Source of the DNA: Pasteurella canis
Lineage (GTDB): Bacteria; Pseudomonadota; Gammaproteobacteria; Enterobacterales; Pasteurellaceae
DNA length: 64,000 nucleotides
Assembly (NCBI RefSeq): GCF_900454865.1
Contig: NZ_UGTV01000015.1
Span: forward strand, 806,001 to 870,000
Direction: 5' to 3'
Below are positions 15,754-23,393 of this stretch, piece by piece. The notes beneath the pieces were generated by a model, which saw only the letters and a program-made list of their open reading frames with translations, searched no databases and was not told the DNA's origin. A program made the translations under genes and the position numbers. How positions within the stretch are numbered: position 1 is the first letter of the stretch; each line of letters opens with the position of its first letter.

Positions 15754-17218
15754 CAGTAATTCCTTGTGTATTAGTTAAGTCAGTATCAAACTTCAAGCCT
15801 TCACGAGCATTTTCTTTCACTTCAACGATCCGCTGTCGTTTGACTTCGGCTGGATTGTTTCCGCTTGCTCGGATTGCTTGCCCTTCAGTTGCTAGACCAC
15901 CTTTGATACGCTCTTTCCATGCATTCGCCTCTTTTATCGGATCAATCCAAGGCATTACAGGCCCTGAATAAACCGCATTAAAGAGCGAGTTTTGGTCAAT
16001 ATCATCAGGCAATTTAATCGCTTGTGAGGCAATCGCCATTTTTAGCCATTCCCGATAAATCGGACGACTAATTGCTGCCACAAACGCATCTTGTAGTACC
16101 GCATAGCCTTCAAAACTTTCTACAAGTTCCTGCCGTTGTGCAGAATAAGTGCCGTTGTAATCTCGAGCAATGCTTGAATAACTTGATCTTGTGCCTGCTG
16201 CAGTGGCTCTCAATTGACCATTGCGGAAATTTTCTAAGTTAGTATTAGGACGATTTGAGTTAATTAACCCAATGTCTTCTCCAGGTTTCAGATCATCAAT
16301 GACTGCACCAGGTGCAATATCAAATAAGCGTTGTTCATCGCCTTGCTCGTCATCGCCGTAGAGTGCAGCATCGCCTTTTTTGATGTACATCGTCATTGCT
16401 GCCGCAATGCGAGCTGCCACTCGTTCGCTCTCTTCATACTCTTTCAGATCCGCCAGTCGCACAATCACACCGTGCAACATACTCACACCACGGATTTGAT
16501 GTAACCGCTTGCGAAAGGCGAGGTGCAACATATTTTCTGCCGGTACGGTTTTAACTTTGCCGTACATTGCACTGCTTTCTTGCGGATTGTCTAAATAGAC
16601 TTGGTAAGCGGTCGGTTTCCGCCACGCATTCAGAAACACGCCTTGCACTAAGCCGTTTTTGGCTTCGTCCGACTGCATTGGCACAAAATCCGGCTCTAAG
16701 GCTTCGAGCGAAAACGCCACTTGTGATCCGTGTTCCAGCCCTGCCACTTTGCCTTTTACCAGCTGAACAAAGACTTCGCCGTCTCGTAACCACGTCCGCA
16801 ATAGCATTCGTTCCAACAGTGGGCGAGTATATAAGCCCGTCACATCAGGCTTGACCGACCATTCCGCCCACAGCTTACGGATTTGCCCCGCTAATTCTTC
16901 GTGGACATCACCAGCAAGCGTGAGCGGTTGCGGTTCAATGTGAATGCCTTTCGAGCCAATCACCCGCTCTTCCATTTTGTCGAGAATGCCGATCACAATG
17001 TCGTGGTTTTGGTCTAAGGCGCGTGCCTGCTCTCGTAAGCTCACCGCACTTTGACGAACGGTGGTATTTGCCCCTTTGCCCTCTCGTTGGGCTTTATGGG
17101 TTCGGCTGGGTAATGCTGCTTCATAAGCATTCAGCACATAGCGGTTTCGGGAGCGATTTGCCGCCCATTTTGGGGAAAGGGCTGCAATGGTTTTTTCGAG
17201 GAAGTTCATCTTAACCAC
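15692..17218 (-). CDS. Phage portal protein (lambda family)
   Basis: A 508-residue protein of the lambda gpB portal family: RNRYVLNAYEAA, ALDQNHDIVIGILDKMEERVIG, TWLRDGEVFVQLV, EALEPDFVP, RKRLHQIRGVSML, YSSIARDYNGTYSAQRQELVESFEGY. It forms the dodecameric DNA entry vertex. Translation starts at GTG 17218 or ATG 17209; the ATG gives MNFLEKTIAALSP, which is more usual. The coding region is visibly richer in GC than the tail genes, as is the large terminase gene, pointing to a different source for this block. Confidence 0.9.
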   Translation of the reverse strand: MVKMNFLEKTIAALSPKWAANRSRNRYVLNAYEAALPSRTHKAQREGKGANTTVRQSAVSLREQARALDQNHDIVIGILDKMEERVIGSKGIHIEPQPLTLAGDVHEELAGQIRKLWAEWSVKPDVTGLYTRPLLERMLLRTWLRDGEVFVQLVKGKVAGLEHGSQVAFSLEALEPDFVPMQSDEAKNGLVQGVFLNAWRKPTAYQVYLDNPQESSAMYGKVKTVPAENMLHLAFRKRLHQIRGVSMLHGVIVRLADLKEYEESERVAARIAAAMTMYIKKGDAALYGDDEQGDEQRLFDIAPGAVIDDLKPGEDIGLINSNRPNTNLENFRNGQLRATAAGTRSSYSSIARDYNGTYSAQRQELVESFEGYAVLQDAFVAAISRPIYREWLKMAIASQAIKLPDDIDQNSLFNAVYSGPVMPWIDPIKEANAWKERIKGGLATEGQAIRASGNNPAEVKRQRIVEVKENAREGLKFDTDLTNTQGITDGKNKNDSTADGDGDSNQDE

Positions 17219-17363
17219 CGTTAAATGTCATAATTACATCAGGAAGTTTCCACCATACGGCAGCAGAAAACAGCAATATAATGAAAATATAAGCAAATCG
17301 GCGTGCTTTGGCTGATTTTTCAATTACTTCTAGCATTTTTGCGATCTCTATATTAAAATTCAT
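17211..17363 (-). CDS. 50-residue membrane protein, RRFAY family copy 2
   Basis: ATG at 17363 follows AAGAGGAC. The product begins MNFNIEIAKMLEVIEK and continues with ARRFAY, a hydrophobic helix and VIMTFNGG. It matches the protein at 9628-9780 in its first half and leader. The stop overlaps the portal start by 8 bases. Between terminase and portal, lambda has only W; this gene is extra. Confidence 0.6.
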   Translation of the reverse strand: MNFNIEIAKMLEVIEKSAKARRFAYIFIILLFSAAVWWKLPDVIMTFNGG

Positions 17364-17403
17364 TCAAATTTATGTCCTCTTAGGTACGATAAGTGGATAT
17401 GAA

Positions 17404-17438
17404 AAAACCCCGATAGGTTGCCGCCTGTCGGGGTTTGT
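17404..17438 (-). terminator. Hairpin terminator before RRFAY copy 2
   Basis: ACCCCGACAGGCGGCAACCTATCGGGGT then six T residues on the minus strand. It ends the gpW-like gene unit and mirrors the hairpin before copy 1. Confidence 0.8.
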
Positions 17439-17440
17439 TT

Positions 17441-17665
17441 TTAGATAAATCTTGCGTACTTAATGCGATGTTTTCGCACTTTCTGACCGCTTGTTGCAAG
17501 CTGTTCGTCCAGCATGGTTTGATAGCGATCACGTTGTTTGGTTAATTCAGCCACCTGATATGATACAGACCGCCCGTTAAAGCTCACTTGGCTTTGTGCG
17601 GTTTCGATTTTTTCATCAAGCGTGCGGATTTTTTGTTTAAGCTCGTCAATGGTGTAAAGGCTCAT
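17441..17665 (-). CDS. gpW-like head-tail connector
   Basis: A 74-residue protein starting at ATG 17665 with GGAG upstream (an upstream in-frame extension reads through a terminator-like region). Sequence MSLYTIDELKQKIRTLDEKIETAQS, a central VSFNGRSVSYQ and a basic C-terminus fit the gpW family, which sits between terminase and portal genes and completes the head for tail joining. The FNGRSVSY piece is typical of the family. Confidence 0.75.
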   Translation of the reverse strand: MSLYTIDELKQKIRTLDEKIETAQSQVSFNGRSVSYQVAELTKQRDRYQTMLDEQLATSGQKVRKHRIKYARFI

Positions 17666-17733
17666 TTTTACTCCAATAAAAAACCGCACAAGCTTTCTAC
17701 CCGTGCAGTTGTATTCTGTGATTTTTAGATACG

Positions 17734-17768
17734 CCAAAAGCCGCTTACAGCGTGCTACAAGCGGTCGG
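17734..17768 (-). terminator. Terminator-like hairpin built from Actinobacillus-type uptake cores
   Basis: ACCGCTTGTAGCACGCTGTAAGCGGC on the minus strand forms a CCGCTT/AAGCGG stem. The sequence ACAAGCGGTC is the A. pleuropneumoniae-type uptake core, unlike the AAGTGCGGT type of the host region. It follows the antirepressor gene at 17791. Confidence 0.55.
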
Positions 17769-17790
17769 TTTTGATTAAAATTTTGCTAAA

Positions 17791-18651
17791 TTATCGTTTA
17801 GTAATACCTCTTCTTAGTGGGTATTCTCTTGCTCGCATTGTTTTCAATGCTAAATGGTAGTGCGGCTCTTCTACGCCCTCTAATTTCGGCATTAGCACAT
17901 CTCTCGCAAATTGTAATGTGTGGCAATATTCCGTAGCGTGAGTGTATGCCGTTGAACCGAAGTGCGATCCGATTGCTCGCAAAGGTTGTTCAAGCTGCCC
18001 TAATAAATCTAGGCAGTTATAAAGTGCGAACCACATTGAGGTTAAAGTAAGATTATCTGCAAGGTCATCATCTTGTTTTGGCGGGTCAATAATCAACTCG
18101 CCCTCTAAACAAATTTTATGGACATATTCCACCGCCATTGGTAATTTTTCTGCTGGTATATCTTCAATGCTTTCAACGTTCATATAGTGATGAACAAGGT
18201 TGTAGGCATCGGAATAAATCAGTCCTTTCTTGCTAACCAACATATTCACGGCATTGCGTAAGCCGGTGCGTTCATCTACGGTGGTTTTGCGTTCCGCTTT
18301 GCCAAAATGCCAGTAATTATAGAGTGCCTCAAAACATTCTTCTTGGTAGCGGATCACTTTTTCTTTTAAATCTGCTCGCACTTTTTCGGGGTTAATGCTA
18401 AATAGCCAGCCGTTGAGTTTTTTGATTGGCATACAGAGCATTTTTTGTAATCCGCCATTTGTAGGTGTTGCGATATCACAACACCCGAATTTTTCTTTAT
18501 TTTTGTTTAGTTTTACTGATTGGCTTGCCCAGTCCAAACCGATTGCCTCTACAATCGGACGAATAGCTGTGTAGATAACATTTTCAACTTTGAGAGTAAT
18601 AAGATCTGAACCGTAAAATGAGAGTGTTTGGGTAGAGATTTGAGTAGTCAT
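17791..18651 (-). CDS. Phage antirepressor, P22_AR type (controlled by C4-E)
   Basis: A 286-residue paralogue of the protein at 5480-6310: an N-terminal P22_AR_N domain (LSFYGSDLITLKVENVIYTAI, MLCMPIKKLNGWLFSINPEKV, YQEECFEALYNYW) and a middle domain (GLRNAVNMLVSKKGLIYSDAYNLVHHYMNV). The final 80 residues (after about 205) differ from the paralogue. It is inserted between terminase and portal-region genes. Its start codon region, GGAACATTCAGAATG, contains the complement of the C4-E loop, so it should be silenced by that RNA. Confidence 0.85.
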   Translation of the reverse strand: MTTQISTQTLSFYGSDLITLKVENVIYTAIRPIVEAIGLDWASQSVKLNKNKEKFGCCDIATPTNGGLQKMLCMPIKKLNGWLFSINPEKVRADLKEKVIRYQEECFEALYNYWHFGKAERKTTVDERTGLRNAVNMLVSKKGLIYSDAYNLVHHYMNVESIEDIPAEKLPMAVEYVHKICLEGELIIDPPKQDDDLADNLTLTSMWFALYNCLDLLGQLEQPLRAIGSHFGSTAYTHATEYCHTLQFARDVLMPKLEGVEEPHYHLALKTMRAREYPLRRGITKR

Positions 18652-18652
18652 T

Positions 18653-18659
18653 CTGAATG
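18653..18659 (-). promoter_or_regulatory. C4-E target site between ribosome-binding site and start codon
   Basis: CATTCAG on the minus strand lies directly between the GGAA Shine-Dalgarno sequence and the ATG. The C4-E hairpin loop contains CTGAATG. A second weaker site, CTCAGAAGG, lies just upstream and could pair with the TTTTGAG of C4-E. Confidence 0.7.
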
Positions 18660-18697
18660 TTCCTTCTGAGAGAAAGTCCCTAATTTTGAGTTAGGGC

Positions 18698-18775
18698 GGT
18701 CGGCAGCTCAAAACCTGCATTCAGTCAGGCGGAATTATTCCCCTTTCGGGTATTGTATTCTTCGCACTGCCGACC
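18698..18775 (-). ncRNA. C4 antisense RNA, copy E
   Basis: A 78 nt element closed by GGTCGGCAG/CTGCCGACC, with the conserved GAATACAATACC and GGAATAATTCCG blocks and a CTG-ACTGAATG-CAG specificity hairpin. The stem differs from other copies but remains paired. It is followed by GGTTTTGAGCT, shared with C4-D, and by a CCCTAA/TTAGGG hairpin. Confidence 0.85.
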
Positions 18776-18886
18776 ATTGTAAAAAATTGTTGTTTTTTGA
18801 CCGCTTGTAAATTGCAGGTACAAAAAAATCACGCTGACGGGGTGAATTACCGCTGAATGTAAAAGGCTTTTGAGACCTATGGGGGA

Positions 18887-18915
18887 ATAGTACAACAAAA
18901 ATTCTACAAGGTAAA
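18887..18915 (-). promoter_or_regulatory. Promoter of the C4-E module
   Basis: TTTACC (18915-18910), 17 bases, TACTAT (18892-18887) on the minus strand, with the same ATTTTTGTT spacer core and downstream GGTCTCAAAAGCC as the C4-D promoter region. Confidence 0.6.
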
Positions 18916-18940
18916 GATAAAAAATAATATAAAAACACCT

Positions 18941-18974
18941 TGAAATACACCAAAAATAGTGTAATATACACCAT
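18941..18974 (+). promoter_or_regulatory. Likely promoter of the plus-strand moron gene
   Basis: TTGAAA, 16 bases, TAATAT on the plus strand, overlapped by direct ACACC repeats (ACACCTTG, ACACCAAA, ACACCATA) that could be a regulator site. It lies upstream of the isolated plus-strand gene at 19055 and diverges from the C4-E promoter. Confidence 0.5.
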
Positions 18975-19054
18975 AAATGAAGCGTTATCTCAGCTTGGTA
19001 GCGTATATACTTTACATATTATAACTTTGTCCTACATTAAAGGAGGATTTACCT

Positions 19055-19585
19055 ATGGACAACAATCAATATAAATATGAACTAAAACGTTCAAAACTCA
19101 TCTTAGATCGTTGGTTATCTATTTTAAATATCACTGAGAATCAACATAAAGCATATTCTAGTGGTAGAACACCTATTCCAACGTCCATACACTTATTAAT
19201 TGAGAAATTGAATATGAAAAGACGTGATGCCCTGGAGGCTCTTCAAGAAACATTAAAAAAAATCGAACACATTGAACATTATGATATGAAGATAGATGAA
19301 CAAAGTGATAATTTAATACTGACCCCACGATCAGGAAATGGGGATAGTCTTACTTTTGAAAACCAGGGGTTAGACGTATTCCTATTTGAGGTTTATACGC
19401 TAAAGTTAGGTAATAGTCTCTTAACATTAATCTTCTATCCAGAACATGGGTTAAGAATTAATGGGAAACCAGAATCACAACGTAAATGGTTTGTACTAAA
19501 AACCGGTGAAGATCGAATATCACATGTAATCAATGATCCTGCGAATGAGCTACATCAAATGATAAAAATTTCACTTACTCGCTAA
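19055..19585 (+). CDS. Moron gene of unknown function
   Basis: A 176-residue protein encoded against the direction of the late operon, with its own promoter, a very strong ribosome-binding site (AAAGGAGG) and its own terminator. The first 75 residues are helical and could hold a helix-turn-helix (ENQHKAYSSGRTPIPTSIHLLIEKLNM); the rest is beta-rich (DVFLFEVYTLKLGNSLLTLIFYP). No family recognised. Independent expression inside a silent late region is the mark of a lysogen-expressed cargo gene. A defence or immunity role is only a hypothesis. Confidence 0.7.
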   Translation: MDNNQYKYELKRSKLILDRWLSILNITENQHKAYSSGRTPIPTSIHLLIEKLNMKRRDALEALQETLKKIEHIEHYDMKIDEQSDNLILTPRSGNGDSLTFENQGLDVFLFEVYTLKLGNSLLTLIFYPEHGLRINGKPESQRKWFVLKTGEDRISHVINDPANELHQMIKISLTR

Positions 19586-19600
19586 TTGCACATAACCAAT

Positions 19601-19634
19601 ACTCCAAGAATTATGAGTTCTTGGAGTTTATTTA
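19601..19634 (+). terminator. Terminator of the plus-strand moron gene
   Basis: ACTCCAAGAA/TTCTTGGAGT forms a ten-base-pair stem around TTATGAG, followed by TTTATTTAT on the plus strand. Confidence 0.8.
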
Positions 19635-19681
19635 TCTTAATAGAGGCAACTCAATCTGCATTTTATCTTCCATAATACGGA

Positions 19682-20149
19682 TTACACCTTCCAATACTGG
19701 CTTTTTGCCTTTCCATTCAAGGCTTTACCACAAAAACTCGCAAGCTGTTTTTCGGCTTTATGTTCGCCGATGGCTTGGTAGTATTGTTCAAGTAAGGTTA
19801 AGCCATTTTGACTGATTTGCTCTGCCATTGAATTAAAGGCTTTGATGTAGGAAATCTTAATCGCCATTGCTTTTTTGGTTTTGTAACCCATTACCAGCAG
19901 CATAAAACCGTCTTTGGTCATCTCGAACATTGGGCGTTTTTCGCCCTTTTTGTCGATATATTCAACGAGACCAAAATTGGTCCGGTTGAATTCTTCATCT
20001 CCAGATTCGAGAATTTCACGAATATCACGGATAACGTGCTTGTGGTACTTACCAAAAACCTTTGCCACAATCTCTGATGTAGTAATGGTTTTGCGATCTT
20101 TGATTTGAATAAACTGTTTAAAATTTTCTGGGTTTGCTAGTTGCATCAT
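19682..20149 (-). CDS. Rha family phage regulatory protein with leader G
   Basis: A 155-residue protein matching the Rha/pRha family: TTSEIVAKVFGKYHKHVIRDIREI, FNRTNFGLVEYIDKKGEKRPMFEMTKDGFMLLVMGYKTKKA. Rha proteins of lambdoid phages interfere with growth in some hosts and are thought to bind DNA or RNA. It lies 3' of the large terminase gene. It is preceded by a conserved leader with a terminator hairpin like the one before the antirepressor at 9917. The start may be the second Met of MMQLANPE. Confidence 0.85.
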   Translation of the reverse strand: MMQLANPENFKQFIQIKDRKTITTSEIVAKVFGKYHKHVIRDIREILESGDEEFNRTNFGLVEYIDKKGEKRPMFEMTKDGFMLLVMGYKTKKAMAIKISYIKAFNSMAEQISQNGLTLLEQYYQAIGEHKAEKQLASFCGKALNGKAKSQYWKV

Positions 20150-20177
20150 TTTTTCCTTTTTATGAATTTTAGATAAT

Positions 20178-20267
20178 AAAAAACCCGACCATTTCTGATC
20201 GGGTTGTATTACCTCAACGTGCCTACCTTGTTACAGGCTCGTAAGCTCACGATTTAAAGCTGTTTGG
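20178..20267 (-). ncRNA. Conserved structured leader G (terminator-type)
   Basis: On the minus strand: CAAACAGCTTTAAAT, a GAGC...GCTC type hairpin, AGGTAGGCACGTTG, then CCCGATCAGAAATGGTCGGG with a T tract. The blocks and their order match leader F at 10465-10554, while the hairpin between them has changed sequence. It resembles an attenuator ahead of regulator genes. Confidence 0.6.
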
Positions 20268-20270
20268 GAA

Positions 20271-22382
20271 TTAAAGCCAGCCTCCTGTTTTTCTTCCGCC
20301 ACCACTTAACCAACTGCTTTTGGCTTTGGTTGGTTTGGGTTGTGGTTTTGCGGGTTTTTCTTCAATTTCGACCACTTGTTCAGCCTTTCTTGGTGTTTCC
20401 CGAATGATATTCGGGTTGATGTCGTGCCGTTTTGCCCAACTTGGCACGTCCTTCTCATCGCCCCACTTGATCCGCTCGTAACCTCGCAAAATTGCTACGG
20501 CGTGGGCATAACAGAACAGGTCGAAGGCTTCGTTATTGCCTTTACCGGGTTTTCGCCATTTGCCGTCTGCGCCTCGTTCTTCGTAGGTTAATTCGTTGAA
20601 AAACCATTCGTCGATCCAATCGGGGAAGTGAATGTAGTTTGCCCCCACGGTATCTCGGGCAAGGGCATTATTGATGCGATCTTTGAGAAAATCCGTCTGC
20701 AACAGATACAACGGCACATCGCCCCGTGCCGAAGCGTGTCGGTCGGAGCGTGTGGTATTGTCGGGATAAGTTTTGGTAATCAACTTTTGCCGTTTGGTGC
20801 TGTCGCCTTTGACTAAATAGACTCGTTTCGAGTAGCCGTCGCGCCGACATTTCCGCCAAAATTTGTAGGCGTTATCGGTTACGCCTTCTTCACCGCCACT
20901 GTCCACCGCCATTGCCAAAATCGGCATAAAGTGGTTCGGGTTGTGGGCAAGCGGATAGCGTTTTTCCAGCACATCTGAGATCAGTATTTGCCAATCGTCC
21001 GGTATGCGTGGGTCGATTTTTTCGATCACACCGTCGTTGTCGGGCAAGGTGTGCGAGATGTTGTAGCGGTCTATCAACCAGCGTTCGCCATTCTCTCCAT
21101 AGCCGACCATTTGCACCACGAAACGGCGGGTTTTTCCGCCCTGTACGTCCACCGCTGCCACAATAAAGCGACATTGCGGTGGCACGGTTTTCTCTTCAAC
21201 TTCTTCACGGCGTTCCATCAGCTCATCAGCACGGCGTTGTTCGAGCGCAGAGCGTGGCAGGTAAGGCAATCCCCAGTCGGTATTGGTGACCGCTTTGAGG
21301 GTTTCTTCGCTGCCTGTCATCTCATACTCGTGTTCGGCGTTCAACAACTTGTAGGTGAGCTGCGCCCACGTTTGGTAGGCTGCCGCTGGACCTTCAAGCC
21401 AAAATGATGCTATGCGAGATTTGCGAGGTTCGCCCGTAATCTCGCCTTTTGCATTGATTTTCTGCCCCTCTTTGAGCCACACACCTTTAATGTTTAACTC
21501 TCGTTTTAATTCAGGTGTAATCAATGCTTGGCAATGCGGGCATTGTAAGCGAGCATTTTCGCTGGCTTTAACAAAATCGCTATCATCTCGATAACCCACC
21601 ATATTTGCCATTGACGGCTCAAAATATTCTGAGCAATCAGGACATTGCCAATAAAAACGGCGGCGATCACCACGATTGTACAAGCTCAAAATGCCTGTTG
21701 TCGGTGGTGCTTCGTGAGTGCTTTTAGGTGTATGCTTGATATCGACAATATCTTTACCAGGGGAACTTTCGACTAATGTCATTCCTGCTGACATAAACGT
21801 AGTAGTACGTTTTGATGCCAACGAAAAGCCGTCACCTTCACCGTCAATATCCTCTGGCCAGCGGTCATAATCCGTCAATGCGACGTATTTGTAATCCGAA
21901 GAAGAAAGCACGTTGATAGACGGCCAACCAATTTTTAATAAGTTTCCTGCACGAAAATATTTATCATGTACGTTGTTGTCATTCTTACGCGGACTTAACC
22001 GTTTCACGATTTCAGGCGAACAACGGAAAGTTCGGTCTAATCTTTTCCTACTGTGTTCACTCGCTTTTTCTTGCGTTAACTGAACAAGTAAGAAGTCAGA
22101 TGGATCGCAGATAATTGAATAAGTAATCCAACCATCAATCAAGCCTATCGTTTTACCTGTTCGAGCGGGACCAACAAAAATCACTGCATCATATTCACGA
22201 GAATTAAGGCAGTCCATTGGTTCAAGCATATAAGCAGCAGTATGCTTATCCCACTTTACTGAATTCCCTCCACCAACAGGTACTCGCATATATTCTGATA
22301 CAGCTTCTGACACTTTCATTCTACGAGGAGCTTTAATTGCATTTGCTATATCTTTTCGGATATCTTTAGCTGATGCGAACAT
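20271..22382 (-). CDS. Terminase large subunit (GpA family)
   Basis: A 703-residue protein with Walker A GPARTGKT (residues 71-78), a zinc-finger-like CPDC...CPHC pair (about 245-290), VAAVDVQGG of the nuclease domain and a C-terminal disordered tail rich in Lys and Pro. The family cuts concatemers at cos and powers packaging. It overlaps the small subunit gene by one base. The central part (about 20.3-21.3 kb) is clearly GC-richer than the early region. Confidence 0.93.
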   Translation of the reverse strand: MFASAKDIRKDIANAIKAPRRMKVSEAVSEYMRVPVGGGNSVKWDKHTAAYMLEPMDCLNSREYDAVIFVGPARTGKTIGLIDGWITYSIICDPSDFLLVQLTQEKASEHSRKRLDRTFRCSPEIVKRLSPRKNDNNVHDKYFRAGNLLKIGWPSINVLSSSDYKYVALTDYDRWPEDIDGEGDGFSLASKRTTTFMSAGMTLVESSPGKDIVDIKHTPKSTHEAPPTTGILSLYNRGDRRRFYWQCPDCSEYFEPSMANMVGYRDDSDFVKASENARLQCPHCQALITPELKRELNIKGVWLKEGQKINAKGEITGEPRKSRIASFWLEGPAAAYQTWAQLTYKLLNAEHEYEMTGSEETLKAVTNTDWGLPYLPRSALEQRRADELMERREEVEEKTVPPQCRFIVAAVDVQGGKTRRFVVQMVGYGENGERWLIDRYNISHTLPDNDGVIEKIDPRIPDDWQILISDVLEKRYPLAHNPNHFMPILAMAVDSGGEEGVTDNAYKFWRKCRRDGYSKRVYLVKGDSTKRQKLITKTYPDNTTRSDRHASARGDVPLYLLQTDFLKDRINNALARDTVGANYIHFPDWIDEWFFNELTYEERGADGKWRKPGKGNNEAFDLFCYAHAVAILRGYERIKWGDEKDVPSWAKRHDINPNIIRETPRKAEQVVEIEEKPAKPQPKPTKAKSSWLSGGGRKTGGWL

Positions 22383-22861
22383 TATTCCTCCAGTTCGTTT
22401 TTAGTGTCACCTAATTGAATATGTAAAGCCATTTGATCACGAATATCATCAATTATTTGCTGAACTCGCACGAGGGCTGACGGTTGTAATCCACAATCAC
22501 GCTCTAAAATATCAGGCAATGTTTCTAGTTGCTGAATAAGTGCTTTAGCTAAAAAACTCATTTCTTGTGCAACTTCAAAGGAAGGAATAAGTTCGCCTGT
22601 ATCACGTTCATATTTAAGACGCTCATTCTCTGCTTGCCAAAAAGCACGCCGTTCAACAGGGGAAAGACTATCGACATCAGCTGACATTTTTTCGTGTAGG
22701 CCCATTTTTAGCAAATCTGACAACTTGTATAGTTTAAGTTTGCTATTACTGCCTAAAGCTGGAGTTAATCCCGCAACACGTTGAGATACTGTTTGACGGT
22801 GCAATCCTGCAACTTCAGCGATCTGATTTATATTGAGTTTCAGATCAAATAAATTTTCCAT
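22382..22861 (-). CDS. Terminase small subunit (Nu1-like)
   Basis: A 159-residue protein with an N-terminal winged-helix DNA-binding motif (NINQIAEVAGLHRQTVSQRVAGL, residues 11-33) and a helical region ending in the large-subunit contact tail. Nu1-type subunits bind cosB sites. Its position upstream of the GpA gene supports a cos-packaging phage. Confidence 0.88.
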   Translation of the reverse strand: MENLFDLKLNINQIAEVAGLHRQTVSQRVAGLTPALGSNSKLKLYKLSDLLKMGLHEKMSADVDSLSPVERRAFWQAENERLKYERDTGELIPSFEVAQEMSFLAKALIQQLETLPDILERDCGLQPSALVRVQQIIDDIRDQMALHIQLGDTKNELEE

Positions 22862-23000
22862 TTGCTCCTCTCATAAAAAATAAAAACGTCTAAAAAACAG
22901 CAAAACTACAGAAAGATGATGATGCCTAGAAATTCAAAAAACTGTCAAAAACCGCGCGCGTCCAGCCCCGTGGAAAGCCCACTCCCATCAGGAGTACCTT
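22862..23000. other. Candidate cos region
   Basis: This non-coding stretch upstream of the small terminase gene is where cos lies in Nu1/GpA phages. It contains a GC-rich island (ACCGCGCGCGTCCAGCCCCG, about 22951-22970) inside AT-rich sequence, reminiscent of a cohesive-end site. No nicking position can be assigned from sequence alone. Confidence 0.4.
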
Positions 23001-23102
23001 TTACATTTTGTAATGAATAAAAAATAAGCATTTTTGTTTATCCGTGAATTTAGTTTCACCACGCCCTTTAGACGTGGATTTAACCTCGTCTTTTTTTGGC
23101 AT
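23001..23102 (-). CDS. Possible 33-residue protein
   Basis: ATG at 23102 with AAGGA nine bases upstream opens a short, Lys-rich frame (MPKKDEVKSTSKGRGETKF...). It lies between the candidate cos region and the hicA promoter. It may be a remnant of an older gene. No family recognised; it could be chance. Confidence 0.3.
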   Translation of the reverse strand: MPKKDEVKSTSKGRGETKFTDKQKCLFFIHYKM

Positions 23103-23124
23103 AGGTTAATCCTTTTTTAAATAC

Positions 23125-23152
23125 TTGACTTGTGTGTATGTGTGTGTATAAT
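23125..23152 (+). promoter_or_regulatory. hicAB promoter
   Basis: TTGACT, a 16-base spacer made of TG repeats, and a perfect TATAAT on the plus strand, followed 30 bases later by AAAGGAGG and the hicA start. The repetitive TGTGTG spacer could be part of the HicB operator. Confidence 0.8.
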
Positions 23153-23182
23153 AGTATTTGATTAAGGCAAAGGAGGTATCAC

Positions 23183-23365
23183 GTGAACTCACACGACTTA
23201 ATCAAGGAACTGACAGCAATTGGATGTACTGAATTGAGATGTAAAGGGTCGCACCATATATGGTATTCACCCAAAACAGGAAAGACGTTTCCTGTTCCGC
23301 ATCCCAAGAAAGATTTACCAATAGGTACTGTCAGATCCATAAAGAAATCGGCAGGGCTTTTATAG
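23183..23365 (+). CDS. hicA: HicA-type toxin
   Basis: A 60-residue protein with the double-stranded RNA-binding-like HicA fold: N-terminal helix (MNSHDLIKELTAIG), then KGSHHIWYSP with catalytic His at about 24, and a C-terminal VPHPKKDLPIGTVRSIKKSAGL. HicA cleaves mRNA when free of HicB. Translation may start at GTG just upstream or at this ATG-equivalent; a strong AAAGGAGG precedes it. It is oriented opposite to the surrounding late genes. Confidence 0.9.
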   Translation: MNSHDLIKELTAIGCTELRCKGSHHIWYSPKTGKTFPVPHPKKDLPIGTVRSIKKSAGLL

Positions 23366-23393
23366 CTCTGCCGAGTCCTATCTAGGAGGTTAT

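Noticed and set aside
20668..21407. Several long frames on both strands inside the terminase gene
   Set aside because: They are shadows in a GC-rich gene with few stop codons; none has a ribosome-binding site or domain.
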